From an uncultured Candidatus Altimarinota bacterium (lineage in GTDB: Bacteria; Patescibacteriota; Gracilibacteria; BD1-5; JAGOOR01), in contig CALEVN010000018.1 of assembly GCA_937924685.1 (NCBI GenBank), positions 1-43,505 of the forward strand: a stretch of 43,505 bases of DNA, read 5' to 3'. This document shows, piece by piece, positions 28,669 through 37,097 of the stretch (the first letter of the stretch is position 1; each line of letters starts with the position of its first letter). The translations under genes were made by a program, and so were the position numbers. The notes beneath the pieces were generated by a model. It did no database searches, was not told the DNA's origin, and saw only the letters and a list, made by a program, of their open reading frames with translations.

Positions 28669-29390
28669 CCTCGAAATCCCCGACACACGACATACTCCTC
28701 GAAGCTTCTATCCCGACACGCGTCGGGCTTGATGGTTTGGATTTTGTTAAACATTGTTTTTGCTTTTTGGAGAACCTGAGAGAGATCTCGACCGACAAAT
28801 ATTTTCATCACGAGATTTCCTCCTGGAGCGAGGAGTTCTTCGGCGATTTTTAAGACTTCGAGGCAGAGCATAGCGCTGTTATACTGGTCATCATCATTGC
28901 GACCAGTTGTTTTTGGAGCAACATCTGATGTGATGAGGTGAAAATACCTCGTCCTTATTTTTGGATTATCGTTGACTCACCAGACACCAGCTTCTTCCTT
29001 TGTTTTTTCGATTTCTTTGCCTTCCATTTGTACTTCTCGGAGGAAATTTTTCATTTCTTGATGTGAATCAGAAGAAGTCATATCTCCGACGAATGTTTTG
29101 ATATTTTTCTGAGGGAATTTATCGACATTTTGGAGATCGATACCGAGTACACGTCCTTCTGGGCCAACGGTTTTTGAGAGAACCTGGAGCCAGCTTCCTG
29201 GTGCACAACCGAGATCGAGTACGACCATGTCTGGCTTTATGATGCCTGTTTCTTCTTGTATTTGTATGAGCTTAAAAGCACTTCGAGCACGATAACCAGC
29301 CGCTTTTGCTTTATGGAACCAGACATCCTGAACTTGATATCCAGCTTTATTGGCCACACGAGGTGCGATGATTTTTGGCTTTTTCTTCAT
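28665..29390 (-). CDS. rlmE: 23S rRNA 2'-O-uridine methyltransferase (FtsJ/RrmJ)
   Basis: 241 aa, one TGA-Gly (AGVWG-VNDN). SAFKLIQIQEETGII contains the first catalytic Lys, VVLDLGCAPGSWLQVLSKTV is the SAM motif I, ITSDVAPKTTG holds the catalytic Asp, and NLVMKIFVGRD the second Lys; SFEEYVVCRGF closes the tetrad with Glu. The family methylates U2552 of the 23S A-loop. There is an insert of about 25 charged residues (EMKNFLREVQMEGKEIEKTK) between strands 3 and 4. Confidence 0.95.
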
Positions 29391-29443
29391 AATTATAACT
29401 CCGATTGTAGTGATACATGTGGAAAAACAAAGACCACTTTTCT

Positions 29444-29472
29444 TTGATTATCATTTTCAGGTGTGGTATTTT
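29444..29472 (+). promoter_or_regulatory. Leaderless promoter of the patatin-like gene
   Basis: TTGATT (29444-29449), 17 bp, TATTTT (29467-29472), six bases, ATG at 29479. Confidence 0.6.
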
Positions 29473-29478
29473 AGAGAT

Positions 29479-30708
29479 ATGTCTCTCGGAAAACTACAAG
29501 AAACACCAGAAATACTCCAGCCTCAGATTAAAAATGAGGTACTTCGAGGCATCAAAGATCACACGATAGGTCCTGAGTGAGCACGTGTCCTCATAGTTGA
29601 TCCGGGTGAATATCGAGCGTCTTCGAGTATTGGTATGATGGCAGCTATGGTAGAAGCGGGGATTGAACCGACCGATTTTGATCATATTATTTTTGCTTCT
29701 TCCGGGTCTTTTGCTGGTATGGGTTTTGCTCTTGGTCGTATGCCTAACATGGTGAAGTATTGCGAAGATCATGGTCCTTCTGAGACTATTAGCTTTCCTA
29801 CTTTGACCGCATCAGTTGTGCCAAATGTTCTTAATGCAATTAATTCGATAGATGCTATTCCTGCATCCATCAGAAAATTGGTATGAAGATTCTCCTCTAG
29901 AATCACTCGCCTACTTGAGAAATCTGTCGGTAAAAAAATAGAAAATATACTCCAAGTAGAGGATCTTCTTTCTGGTGTTCTCACTGGGGAAAAGCTCCAA
30001 AAACCAGAGGATTGGTACAAAAAACCTGTTTTACCAAAAGATTATCACAATCCAAGACCAGATGGCCGAAAAAATCCTGTTATTCATGTCGTAACAACCA
30101 CGACGTGAGAACACCCAGAATCTCGTTATATACGATCGGATACTGCGACACCAGAGGAATTCCAAAAGGCGCTTGCTGCTACTCTCACGATACCTCGTTG
30201 GTCAGAACCGATACGGAAAGTAGGAGAAGAGGAATTGATTGATGGCTACTTCTCTGATCCAGTGATGTATGATTATGCTCGTACATTATGAGGAGCGCAC
30301 ATCGTGAAACTCGGTAATCATAATGGTCCACATCTTGTTCCAGAGAGTAGCGAAAAAGCTATCTCCTACTGGCTCGATAAGTTTCCATTTTTAGCTAAAT
30401 TTTATGCAAAAAAACGTCCGCATGACATCCATCAACAAATGCAGAGAATGTATGATGATGAGAAAAAATGAACAGTAAAAATTCTCTTTGCAGAACCACT
30501 TCCAGATGCTTTTGAAAATCCACTTCTGACTGGAAGAAAAAAATTATTTTATGAAAATATACTCACTGGTTTGCAGGCAATGCGCTCTATGCTTCTCGAT
30601 GAGAAATATACATTACCAGAACTTCGAACCGTGAAAGAAAAAACACTTTTTGAGACGCTGGATGAATTATTAGAAGCCTTATATACAATTTATTCGATTG
30701 GGAAATAG
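29479..30708 (+). CDS. Patatin-like acyl hydrolase
   Basis: 409 aa, five TGA-Gly codons, ends in TAG. VLIVDPGEYRASSSIGMMAA is a divergent oxyanion-hole segment, DHIIFASSGSFAGMGFALGR holds the putative nucleophile Ser in a G-x-S-like turn, and EELIDGYFSDPV corresponds to the catalytic D-G motif. Together they outline the patatin Ser-Asp dyad, though the G-x-S-x-G is imperfect. Probable cytoplasmic or peripheral lipid acyl hydrolase; substrate unknown. Confidence 0.6.
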
Positions 30709-30712
30709 GCTA

Positions 30713-30739
30713 TTGTAATGCCCCTATTTCGTCTATAAT
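30713..30739 (+). promoter_or_regulatory. Leaderless promoter of a Nudix gene
   Basis: TTGTAA (30713-30718), 15 bp, TATAAT (30734-30739), six bases, ATG at 30746. Confidence 0.65.
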
Positions 30740-30745
30740 AGAGAT

Positions 30746-31201
30746 ATGAAAACCCTCCCTCTCCAGTTCTCTGCGCGGGGCATCATCACAGATCGTGATG
30801 GCAGGATACTCCTCGTGAAGCATGCGACACATAAACCATGGACGCTTCCAGGAGGCCACGTGGAGGCGGGGGAGACATTTCAACAAGCGATGATTCGAGA
30901 AGCAAAAGAAGAACTCAGTATAACAATTGAGCTTGTTGGTATTATCACGCTCTGTCAGGAATCACATATTACGACTTTACCTGCTCCAGTACGAGTACAG
31001 ATTATTGAGTATATCAATGATCGATGACCACAGAAAAAATATGAAGAATTTTTCCTTGCTCATGTCATCAGCGGGGCTATCGTACCTCAGGCGTCTGAGA
31101 TAGCTGAATATGACTGGAAAACTCTTGATGAAATTCGAGATCTCTCATCAGAAAATATATATAATAATATCCGTGAACTCATCCTCAGTGTTCCGTTCTA
31201 A
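30746..31201 (+). CDS. Nudix hydrolase
   Basis: 151 aa with one TGA-Gly (INDRG-PQKK). The Nudix box LPGGHVEAGETFQQAMIREA then KEELSI is canonical except for Ser at the last glycine position. LQFSARGIITDRDGRILLVK is the fold's first strand pair. Substrate undetermined. It is transcribed alone or with the attenuated small genes that follow, which have their own promoter at 31203. Confidence 0.85.
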
Positions 31202-31202
31202 T

Positions 31203-31229
31203 TTGACAAAAATTTCATTCGTCTAAAAT
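31203..31229 (+). promoter_or_regulatory. Promoter of the Leu-leader / small-gene cluster
   Basis: Consensus TTGACA (31203-31208), 15 bp, TAAAAT (31224-31229), seven bases before the leader ATG at 31237, again leaderless. Confidence 0.65.
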
Positions 31230-31236
31230 AACATAC

Positions 31237-31293
31237 ATGCGTCAATCAAGTTCACTTCTTCTCGTGCTTCTTCTTTCCCCTCGGGAGAGTTAG
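31237..31293 (+). CDS. Leader peptide MRQSSSLLLVLLLSPRES (Leu-rich)
   Basis: 18 codons with six Leu, all CTT or CTC. The 3' end holds GGGAGAGT (31283-31290), identical to the 3' arm of the following terminator (31338-31345), so it can pair with ACTCTCCC (31324-31331) as antiterminator. Stalling at the Leu run would leave it free, while translation to the stop would mask it. This is the geometry of leucine-type ribosome-mediated attenuation. Confidence 0.7.
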   Translation: MRQSSSLLLVLLLSPRES

Positions 31294-31323
31294 TTTGTTG
31301 CGAAGAAAAATCACGCACTTTCC

Positions 31324-31358
31324 ACTCTCCCTGAAACGGGAGAGTTTTTTATTTTTTT
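31324..31358 (+). terminator. Attenuator terminator 1
   Basis: ACTCTCCC (31324-31331), loop TGAAAC, GGGAGAGT (31338-31345), then TTTTT-A-TTTTTTT, reaching the ATG at 31360. Confidence 0.85.
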
Positions 31359-31359
31359 T

Positions 31360-31593
31360 ATGGTAGCAACATATACATTTCATAGCCATGATACACCATG
31401 AGAATTTGGTTGACGAGTTATAAAAGTATGTACATCCTGTCATCACCTTCGTGGTAGAACTTGTCAAAAAATAAATCAGGTATGCCCTGCTATGCAAAGA
31501 ATGGAGCAGGCTTGGTTGACCTGAAAAGTTCTCTGTTTTTGAGGAACAATGAATGATGATGGGTGTGGTTTTCTTAATGGTAAAACACATTAA
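31360..31593 (+). CDS. Small Cys-rich protein, 77 aa
   Basis: Five TGA-Gly codons. The protein MVATYTFHSHDTPGEFGGRV continues with VCTSCHHLRGRTC, QVCPAMQRM, KVLCFGG and DDGCGF: six cysteines plus three early His. The first C-x2-C-H-H suggests a metal or Fe-S site. No family recognised. Its ATG follows directly on the attenuator T-run, so expression depends on antitermination. Confidence 0.55.
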
Positions 31594-31596
31594 TTT

Positions 31597-31659
31597 ATGT
31601 CTCACAATTCTTCACTCCTTCTCGTCGTGCTTCTTTCCTTTACTCGGAGAGTGAGTTAG
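31597..31659 (+). CDS. Leader peptide MSHNSSLLLVVLLSFTRRVS (Leu/Val-rich)
   Basis: 20 codons; the SSLLLV-LLS core is shared with the leader at 31237. CGGAGAG at 31645-31651 repeats the 3' arm of the next terminator (31690-31697) and can pair with its 5' arm. It starts four bases after the previous gene, so it can be reached by readthrough. Confidence 0.7.
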   Translation: MSHNSSLLLVVLLSFTRRVS

Positions 31660-31678
31660 ACGTATTATACTTCTTTCG

Positions 31679-31704
31679 CCTCTCCGCATCGGAGAGGTTT
31701 TTTT
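31679..31704 (+). terminator. Attenuator terminator 2
   Basis: CCTCTCCG (31679-31686), loop CAT, CGGAGAGG (31690-31697), seven T. Confidence 0.85.
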
Positions 31705-31718
31705 TATTTTCTACACTT

Positions 31719-31775
31719 ATGTTCACATTCTTTTTTCTTCTGTATCGCCCGCTGGTATTTGTGCGCCGAGGATAA
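31719..31775 (+). CDS. Possible leader peptide MFTFFFLLYRPLVFVRRG (Phe/Leu-rich)
   Basis: An 18-codon ORF with five Phe sits between terminator 2 and the 97-aa gene. It resembles Phe leaders in composition, but no stable hairpin precedes the T-rich stretch after it, so a regulatory role is uncertain. Confidence 0.35.
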   Translation: MFTFFFLLYRPLVFVRRG

Positions 31776-31800
31776 CTTTTATTTTTTTATTTTATCTTTT

Positions 31801-32094
31801 ATGTCACACTTTATTCATCCAGATCATCACGATCAAATATACGTACCCGCTGCGCCTATTTCCGCTCGAGAATTAGCTCTTCATTTGCAAAATGAGTTCC
31901 CAGGACAGATTTTTGCCATCATACAACATTCATGATTTGCTCCTCGATGTATCAAATTGGTAGAGGATATTCGTAGCAAGATTCACCTCTGAATGGTTCA
32001 TATTCTCCCACATGGACACGCTGAAGAAACAGAATTGCTCATAGATGGCCAATTTATGGGTCTCACAGCGGATATTGCTCATGAATCAATCTAA
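31801..32094 (+). CDS. Hypothetical His-rich-start protein, 97 aa
   Basis: Two TGA-Gly codons (QHSG-FAP and HLG-MVH). The N-terminus MSHFIHPDHHDQIYVPAAPI has five His; the remainder looks like a small alpha/beta domain ending LLIDGQFMGLTADIAHESI. No family recognised. Second protein-coding unit of the Leu-leader cluster. Confidence 0.55.
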
Positions 32095-32095
32095 A

Positions 32096-32146
32096 ATGAC
32101 AAATAGTATTGCACTCCTTCTCGCCCTTCTTCTTTCCTACCCATAG
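32096..32146 (+). CDS. Leader peptide MTNSIALLLALLLSYP (Leu-rich)
   Basis: 16 codons with six Leu, all CTT or CTC, in the same LLL-x-LLLS core as the two earlier leaders. GGAGAG just at its stop (32145-32150) can pair with CTCTC in the next terminator. Its ATG lies one base after the previous stop. Confidence 0.68.
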   Translation: MTNSIALLLALLLSYP

Positions 32147-32182
32147 GAGAGCTATTAAGGCGTGCTATTATTTCACCTTTTT

Positions 32183-32212
32183 ACCTCTCCATATCCGAGA
32201 GGTTTTTTATTT
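32183..32212 (+). terminator. Attenuator terminator 3
   Basis: ACCTCTC (32183-32189) pairs with GAGAGGT (32197-32203), followed by TTTTT-A-TTTT. Confidence 0.8.
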
Positions 32213-32227
32213 TTTTATTTTCTTCTT

Positions 32228-32632
32228 ATGTCAGATATTATTTTTTCTCCATTCTCTTATAGTCATACTTCTCATGGAAGTGTTGAATGTCGCCATATCC
32301 ATGCAGATAAAGTATGTCAGGTTTTATGAAGAGATTGTCCATTTTATTGAGCTGCTTTTTCTGCAGAAGGATCTCACCCACTCTGATGCTTAAATACGTA
32401 TACAATTATTCAAAGACAATCACAGTTAGTAGCATTAGAATGTTCCCGCATGTTACGTACCAGACACAGTTCGCGCTCTATAGGAACGCATATTCACTAT
32501 TTACCGTGTCACTGTAGTCGTAAAACCGATGTTTCTGTAAATAAACAAGATGATACTTTGTGGCATTTTGATAAAAAAGATGGAAACATCATACACAGAC
32601 AGTGCGGAAAAGTTATTTTTGAAATAAAGTAA
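32228..32632 (+). CDS. Cys/His-rich protein, 134 aa
   Basis: Three TGA-Gly codons (VLG-RDC, FYG-AAF, HPLG-CLN). Cysteines are spread through the chain: VECRHIHADKVCQVLGRDCP, GCLNTY, LECSRM, YLPCHCSRK and HRQCGK, with about ten His. The spacing resembles two treble-clef or zinc-ribbon halves, but no family is recognised. Third gene of the Leu-leader cluster; the first gene also carries many Cys. Confidence 0.55.
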
Positions 32633-32650
32633 TATCGCTATACTGCCAAT

Positions 32651-33313
32651 ATGAACTACCGAAAAAACCCACAACTTCAAAAACTGGTTTCTATCTTCCT
32701 CGAAAAAAATACACACATCAATCTCTCCGCAATTCGTGATGAAGAGGGTGTATGGGTGAAGCATATCGAAGACAGTCTTGTGACTGTGCCATTATTTGAA
32801 CAATTTTGAGACAAAAAACTCAAAATCCTTGATCTGGGAACTGGTGGAGGATTTCCAGGTTTACCCCTTGCGACAGTCTTTCCACAGCATGATTTCACTC
32901 TCCTCGATGCTACTCGAAAAAAAGTAGATTGCGTCCGAGAGTTTGCTAAGGTACTTGACCTGAAGAATGTGACACCGGAGTGGGGAAGAGTCGAGGATCT
33001 AGTATCTGCGACGATGAAAGAAGAGAGAAAGCATAATAAAAATGGTATTATATTTATGGATGGTACGCCATCGACAAGCGATCACTACGATCTCGTCGTG
33101 ACTCGGGCTGCTGCTTATATCGATGATCTCTTTACGTGGATCAAACCTCTTCTCAAAGCCGACGGTCGAGCGTGGATATACAAGATGGCATCAGAAGAAG
33201 AATGGAATGATGCTCAGTTAATCGCTAAAAACCGGGGTATGATACTCACAAAAGTTCTCACTTATAACCTCGCTGATCAAGAGCGGTGGATCATTGAGAT
33301 AAGGAAAAAATAG
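32651..33313 (+). CDS. rsmG: 16S rRNA m7G527 methyltransferase
   Basis: 220 aa, one TGA-Gly (EQFG-DKK). INLSAIRDEEGVWVKHIEDS is the family N-terminal motif, KILDLGTGGGFPGLPLATVF the SAM motif I, LLDATRKKVDCVREFAKVLD motif II, and YDLVVTRAAAYIDDL motif IV with the conserved Arg. It methylates G527 of 16S rRNA. TATACT (32639-32644) ends six bases before the ATG, another leaderless start. An A/T hairpin after the stop (33302-33327) may terminate it. Confidence 0.94.
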
Positions 33314-33341
33314 AAAAATTTCCTTTTTCCTAGAAAATTAT

Positions 33342-33347
33342 TATAGT
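33342..33347 (+). promoter_or_regulatory. -10 box of the aspartate kinase leader transcript
   Basis: TATAGT ends six bases before the leader ATG at 33354. A -35 element is not clear. Confidence 0.5.
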
Positions 33348-33353
33348 TCCTTC

Positions 33354-33410
33354 ATGCAAATATTGTTTACAACAAAGACTACTAAGACCATTCTCATATC
33401 GAGGGGGTAG
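33354..33410 (+). CDS. Leader peptide MQILFTTKTTKTILISRG (Thr/Lys/Ile)
   Basis: 18 codons with five Thr, two Lys and three Ile in the middle, much like E. coli ThrL in design. GAGGGGGT at 33401-33408 can pair with ACCCTCTC of the following terminator in place of GAGAGGGT. It is the first of two tandem leaders before aspartate kinase. Confidence 0.8.
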   Translation: MQILFTTKTTKTILISRG

Positions 33411-33434
33411 TTTTTGTCTAAAATTAATTTTTCA

Positions 33435-33465
33435 AAACCCTCTCACATCGAGAGGGTTTTTTATT
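33435..33465 (+). terminator. First aspartate-kinase attenuator terminator
   Basis: AAACCCTCTC (33435-33444), loop ACATC, GAGAGGGTTT (33450-33459), then a T-run. Confidence 0.85.
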
Positions 33466-33476
33466 ACCAATATACC

Positions 33477-33539
33477 ATGTCTTCCCACCTTTATTTTATT
33501 ACAACGACCACCAAGAAACCGCCAAAGCGGGGAGGATAA
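33477..33539 (+). CDS. Leader peptide MSSHLYFITTTTKKPPKRGG (Thr/Lys)
   Basis: 20 codons with four consecutive Thr and three Lys just before the antiterminator segment AAGCGGGGAG (33525-33534), which can pair with CTCCGCTT of the next terminator. It is the second tandem leader for the same gene. Confidence 0.8.
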   Translation: MSSHLYFITTTTKKPPKRGG

Positions 33540-33559
33540 AATAGTGTTTTTTATTCTCG

Positions 33560-33594
33560 ACTCCGCTTTCAAGACCTGAAGCGGAGTTTTTATT
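33560..33594 (+). terminator. Second aspartate-kinase attenuator terminator
   Basis: ACTCCGCTT (33560-33568) pairs with AAGCGGAGT (33579-33587), followed by TTT-A-TTTT. Confidence 0.85.
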
Positions 33595-33610
33595 TTATTA
33601 TTTTATTGTT

Positions 33611-34855
33611 ATGTCACCTGATTCATTACCGCCACGAGTACTCAAAGTATGAGGCATTCAAGCAGCTCGAATTTCCGATACTGCACCGTTGATTCAGCGT
33701 CTCAGAGGAAATTGACCACTTTCAGTTATTCTTTCAGCTCCAAATACAGACCAATTTCGTACTACGAATGTACTGATAGATGCAGCTCAAGCGTTATCTG
33801 TTGGAGATACGAAAAAATCCAAAGAACTCCTTCTTGCTGTGCAGGACTTTGTTCTTCATACTGTGTGTGAATCTCTCAGAGAGAGTCCTGTTTTTAGATC
33901 AATTGAACGAGATATAAAACATCTTTTTCAGAAATATTTTGCAGATATGGATTTCTATACAAAAGAGAGATCACCAACTGCACGCTTTTTTACTCGATGA
34001 CCAGAAGAGTCCAATGATTTCGTTGCTTCAGTATGGAAAAAACCAGCGCACAGTGGTCGTGGAGGTATAGGGAGACTCCATGTCGTCGTACCATTTATAG
34101 AACTAGGGGAAAATATTTCTGCTATTATTTATAGTCATTTGACAGGCGGGATATCTGTCACGAGCCGATCATGGATGCAGGAGGAAATAAACACGGTTCA
34201 TCGCAGAGTCAGAGAAAGTCATAATCTCATCATATCTGGGGCACTTCGCATGAATCCGAAAGACAGAATGTTGTCACGTTTCGGAAGGGGTTACACCGAT
34301 GCAAATGCAGGGAGGTTAGCTGTTGGAGCTTGAGCAGGGCTTTTGGTTCATAAAGAATTTCCCGTTTGTACTGCTGATCCACGGATTGTGAATGGTTCGA
34401 GCCAACCAATACCCGAAGCCTCTATGTCAACACTTCGTGCCACTCTTCATCCCCTTATTGGTGCTCAATTTCTCAATCAACATGTGTTTGCAAATGGTGA
34501 ACCAGTAGATATCGAGGTGGGTGATTTTGCTTCAGAGAGGATAACACGGGTGCGACGATGAGATATTTCCGAGGCTTTACCGCTGATTCAGAAGGGGCCA
34601 CAAGTTCAGCGAACGACAGAGGGCATCGATTTCTGAGGCGTCCCTCTTGCTCTTCAAAAAGGAGGAGATGAATGTGTTATATCAGTCGTCGATCACTCTC
34701 CACGAAGTGAAGAGAGAATTCGTGAACTGAGGAGAATTCTCGGAGGAGTGAACATGATCCATGCCTTGAACGATCGTGTGGCATCAGTTTTAGTTCCTTA
34801 TGATCACGCTGATGTTATACTTCGCCATATTCATCAGAAAATGTGTGAAAGTTAG
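33611..34855 (+). CDS. Aspartate kinase (aspartokinase) with C-terminal ACT domain
   Basis: 414 aa, six TGA-Gly codons. The kinase fold is recognisable from RVLKVGGIQAARISD (K-F-G-G-T-S equivalent), LSVILSAPNTDQFRTTNVLI, FGRGYTDANAGRLAVGAGAG (L-G-R-G-G-S-D-T equivalent), CTADPRIVNG and the closing PIPEASMSTLRA then IGAQFLNQ. The last 75 residues (ECVISVVDHSPRSEERIREL) look like an ACT domain. Aspartate kinase makes aspartyl phosphate, the entry to Lys, Thr, Met and Ile synthesis. The KVGGIQ and GRGYTD motifs deviate from consensus, so kinetics may differ. Thr/Lys leaders upstream agree with the pathway end products. Confidence 0.8.
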
Positions 34856-35631
34856 AAAAATCTATGAATAAGTGTACTATACCCCCTTCATCGTGTCTGA
34901 AAATATTCTATATCTTGTGGTTTGAGAAGAGCTTTCGTCATCAGTCGAAAAAGACATGCGCGGAGGAGTATTTGCTTGGAATCTGGGGGGAGAAGTGCAT
35001 ATGCTTCTCCTCCTCCGTTTTCCCATACAATAGAGTCTGCGATGAGTATCGCTTCAGCATATTCTCGTGGACGATAATCGAGAGAAAAATCTATTACGAC
35101 GGGTGTAAGAGTTTCATGAAAGAGGATATTTCCACAAAGATCACCATGGATAATCTGAGAGGGAAATGAAAGAGGTTTTAGTCATGTCATTATGCTCTGA
35201 ATTGTTTTGTATATTTCTGGGTGTATATCCAGAGGAAGTTCTCTTTCTCACCACACTATTGCGTGTGCTTGCGACCAGGGGGAGTCACTTGGCTTCCAGT
35301 TTTCTGGTATGTTGACCTGAGCGAGGATATCATGAAGTTCTTTGGCTATATGATATTTCTCTGTGATTCTGCCAGTTACTTCTTCACCAAGCTCAAAATG
35401 GGTACATCACCATCCTCGATAGGTATAGAGACCATCACGTGTAGTATGATGACGAGAGATACGAAAATTTGCTGGATTGAGTTGATTCACGATCATAGAG
35501 ATTCATTCGTATGATGCTTCATGTGGCTTCAAGACGCCATCTCCAGCTCGCCAAGAATTCCCTTGTCCGCCTGGGAGTGGTACGGCATTGTGCGGGAGTC
35601 AAAATGCATCGAGGACGTCGAGAGGTATCAT
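34852..35631 (-). CDS. Aminoglycoside-phosphotransferase-like kinase
   Basis: 259 aa, five TGA-Gly codons. FPSQIIHGDLCGNILFHETL is the catalytic loop (H-G-D-L-x-x-N) and PVVIDFSLDYRPREYAEAIL the Mg-binding segment, the pattern of the APH superfamily subgroup with IDFSPYWRP. Substrate unknown. The stop overlaps the convergent aspartate kinase stop by four bases, and its ATG overlaps the stop of the femAB gene (TAATG), so the two minus-strand genes are translationally linked. Confidence 0.75.
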
Positions 35632-36644
35632 TAGCGAAATATTTTTCTTATGCGACTGATGAATTGTAGTACCTTCAAAGTAAAGGGTTTAAAAATCATG
35701 ACTCTTTCACTCATCCAGTGTTTTTTTTCGGGATTAAATCTGAGTTTAAATTCTGTCACACCAGCGAGTTTTCCTTTTCCGTCAGCCGAAATGCCCAGAA
35801 AATCATAGGTGGTACATCATCGACGAATACCTTCTTCCATGGCATTCCATTGGAGAAGGTAGGTAGCCATATCACGACGAATGGCTGTGTCACTGGAAGA
35901 AGCACCATAATAGTAGATCGCCATATCACCAAAGTATGCAAATATTCCGGCTGCATGAAGTGTTCCTTCTTTTTCTGCTATCAGTAAGCCTCATGCATTC
36001 TGTGACTCAAGCGTTTCTACGAAATGCTTGTAATATGTCAGGCTATTGTGGGCAAAACCATCACGTTTGGTTGTTTCATCGAGAAGACGGTAAAAAGCGT
36101 CAAGGTATGTCGTATCGTTATATTTGTCTAATCATCTTACCCATCTGGCTGTGACTCAGCGTTTTTGAGCGAGGCGTATATTGTAGCGACCTTTTTCAGC
36201 GAAACTGGCAAGGAGTTCTTCCTTTGGTGTCGTGAGATTGAGAAGCGCTGTGACTGGTTCTATAAAACGTCGAAATGGTGCTGCATGACTCTGAAATAAT
36301 TCGAACGAAAAAGAGTTGTCAGTGTCGTCTCCGAGAGGTTCGATTTGGAGAAAAAGATCCTTTTCTGAAGCGATATTATCGCGAATTGAGCCTATTAAAT
36401 CTTCTGTTATAAGAGTTGGGCGAATGCCGAGAATATAGAGACCAGAATACCCCTTCCATATGCTTCTGCGTTCGATAAGTATGCTGTTTTTATCATTTTG
36501 AACTACGAAAACGTCAGCTTGCTGTGTTTTTATGAGTATTTCGGCCCAAAGAGGGGATTGCCAGAAACTTTCTTTATTCATCGAAATGCCTTTTAAATCA
36601 GCAATACTCTCTATTTTTGTATAATTAAAATTAAAACTTGACAT
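35631..36644 (-). CDS. FemAB-family aminoacyl-tRNA-dependent peptidyl transferase
   Basis: 337 aa, four TGA-Gly codons. Two GNAT-like halves are visible: N-terminal FWQSPLWAEILIKTQQADVF with YSGLYILGIRP, and C-terminal AGGLLIAEKEGTLHAAGIFA, YYYGASSSDTAIRRDMATYL, and DFLGISADGKGKLAGVTEFK. This is the FemX/MurM type (KxRFGG-like end with FKLRFNPE). Such enzymes attach amino acids from aminoacyl-tRNA to the lipid II stem peptide, so a cell-wall bridge function is likely. The next gene is an APH-like kinase. Confidence 0.85.
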
Positions 36645-36701
36645 AATGTAAAATATAATTCATAATATGCTTGTTAAGTTTTACTTCCTAGATTCATCTA
36701 T

Positions 36702-37046
36702 ATGTCAGTACATGCTTTTCATACACCATATACAATTCAGGTCCGAAAGCAATATCACGACAAGCTCGAGCTTATCATCGCTGGAGAACTCGATGAGACA
36801 AATGCTGATGAAGCTTTTGCCGAGCTCACCCATACGATAGAGAAGAAGCATGATTATAAGCATATTGACTGCGATTTCTCAAAACTCAGTTATACCAATT
36901 CGACGACACTGGCCTATCTCACGGAGTTTATCGCTCGTACTCACCGAACAGGGAAGACCATATCATTTAAGCGTGTTCATCCAAAGACACAGTACATATT
37001 TGATATGATTGGACTCTCAAAAGTGACAGACAAAGTGGCAGCCTAA
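36702..37046 (+). CDS. STAS-domain (anti-sigma-factor antagonist-like) protein
   Basis: 114 aa, no TGA. ELIIAGELDETNADEAFAEL and CDFSKLSYTNSTTLAYLTEF match the STAS fold, where the D-S-(S/T)-G-L phosphoacceptor loop corresponds to YTNSTTLAYL; the canonical Ser is present but the glycine is not. No cognate kinase or sigma factor is in the window. A strong hairpin follows. Confidence 0.75.
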   Translation: MSVHAFHTPYTIQVRKQYHDKLELIIAGELDETNADEAFAELTHTIEKKHDYKHIDCDFSKLSYTNSTTLAYLTEFIARTHRTGKTISFKRVHPKTQYIFDMIGLSKVTDKVAA

Positions 37047-37069
37047 TTATTCTGTAATATCTCTACAAT

Positions 37070-37097
37070 AACACCTCGCAAGAGGTGTTATTTTTTC
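37070..37097. terminator. Bidirectional terminator between STAS and AlkD-like genes
   Basis: AACACCTC (37070-37077), loop GCAA, GAGGTGTT (37082-37089), ATTTTTT. It serves the plus-strand STAS gene and overlaps the end of the convergent gene. Confidence 0.85.

Noticed and set aside
34864..35514. Plus-strand ORFs over the APH-like gene
   Set aside because: The minus strand encodes a clear HGDLxGN kinase motif; the plus ORFs have Cys/Phe-rich shadow composition.
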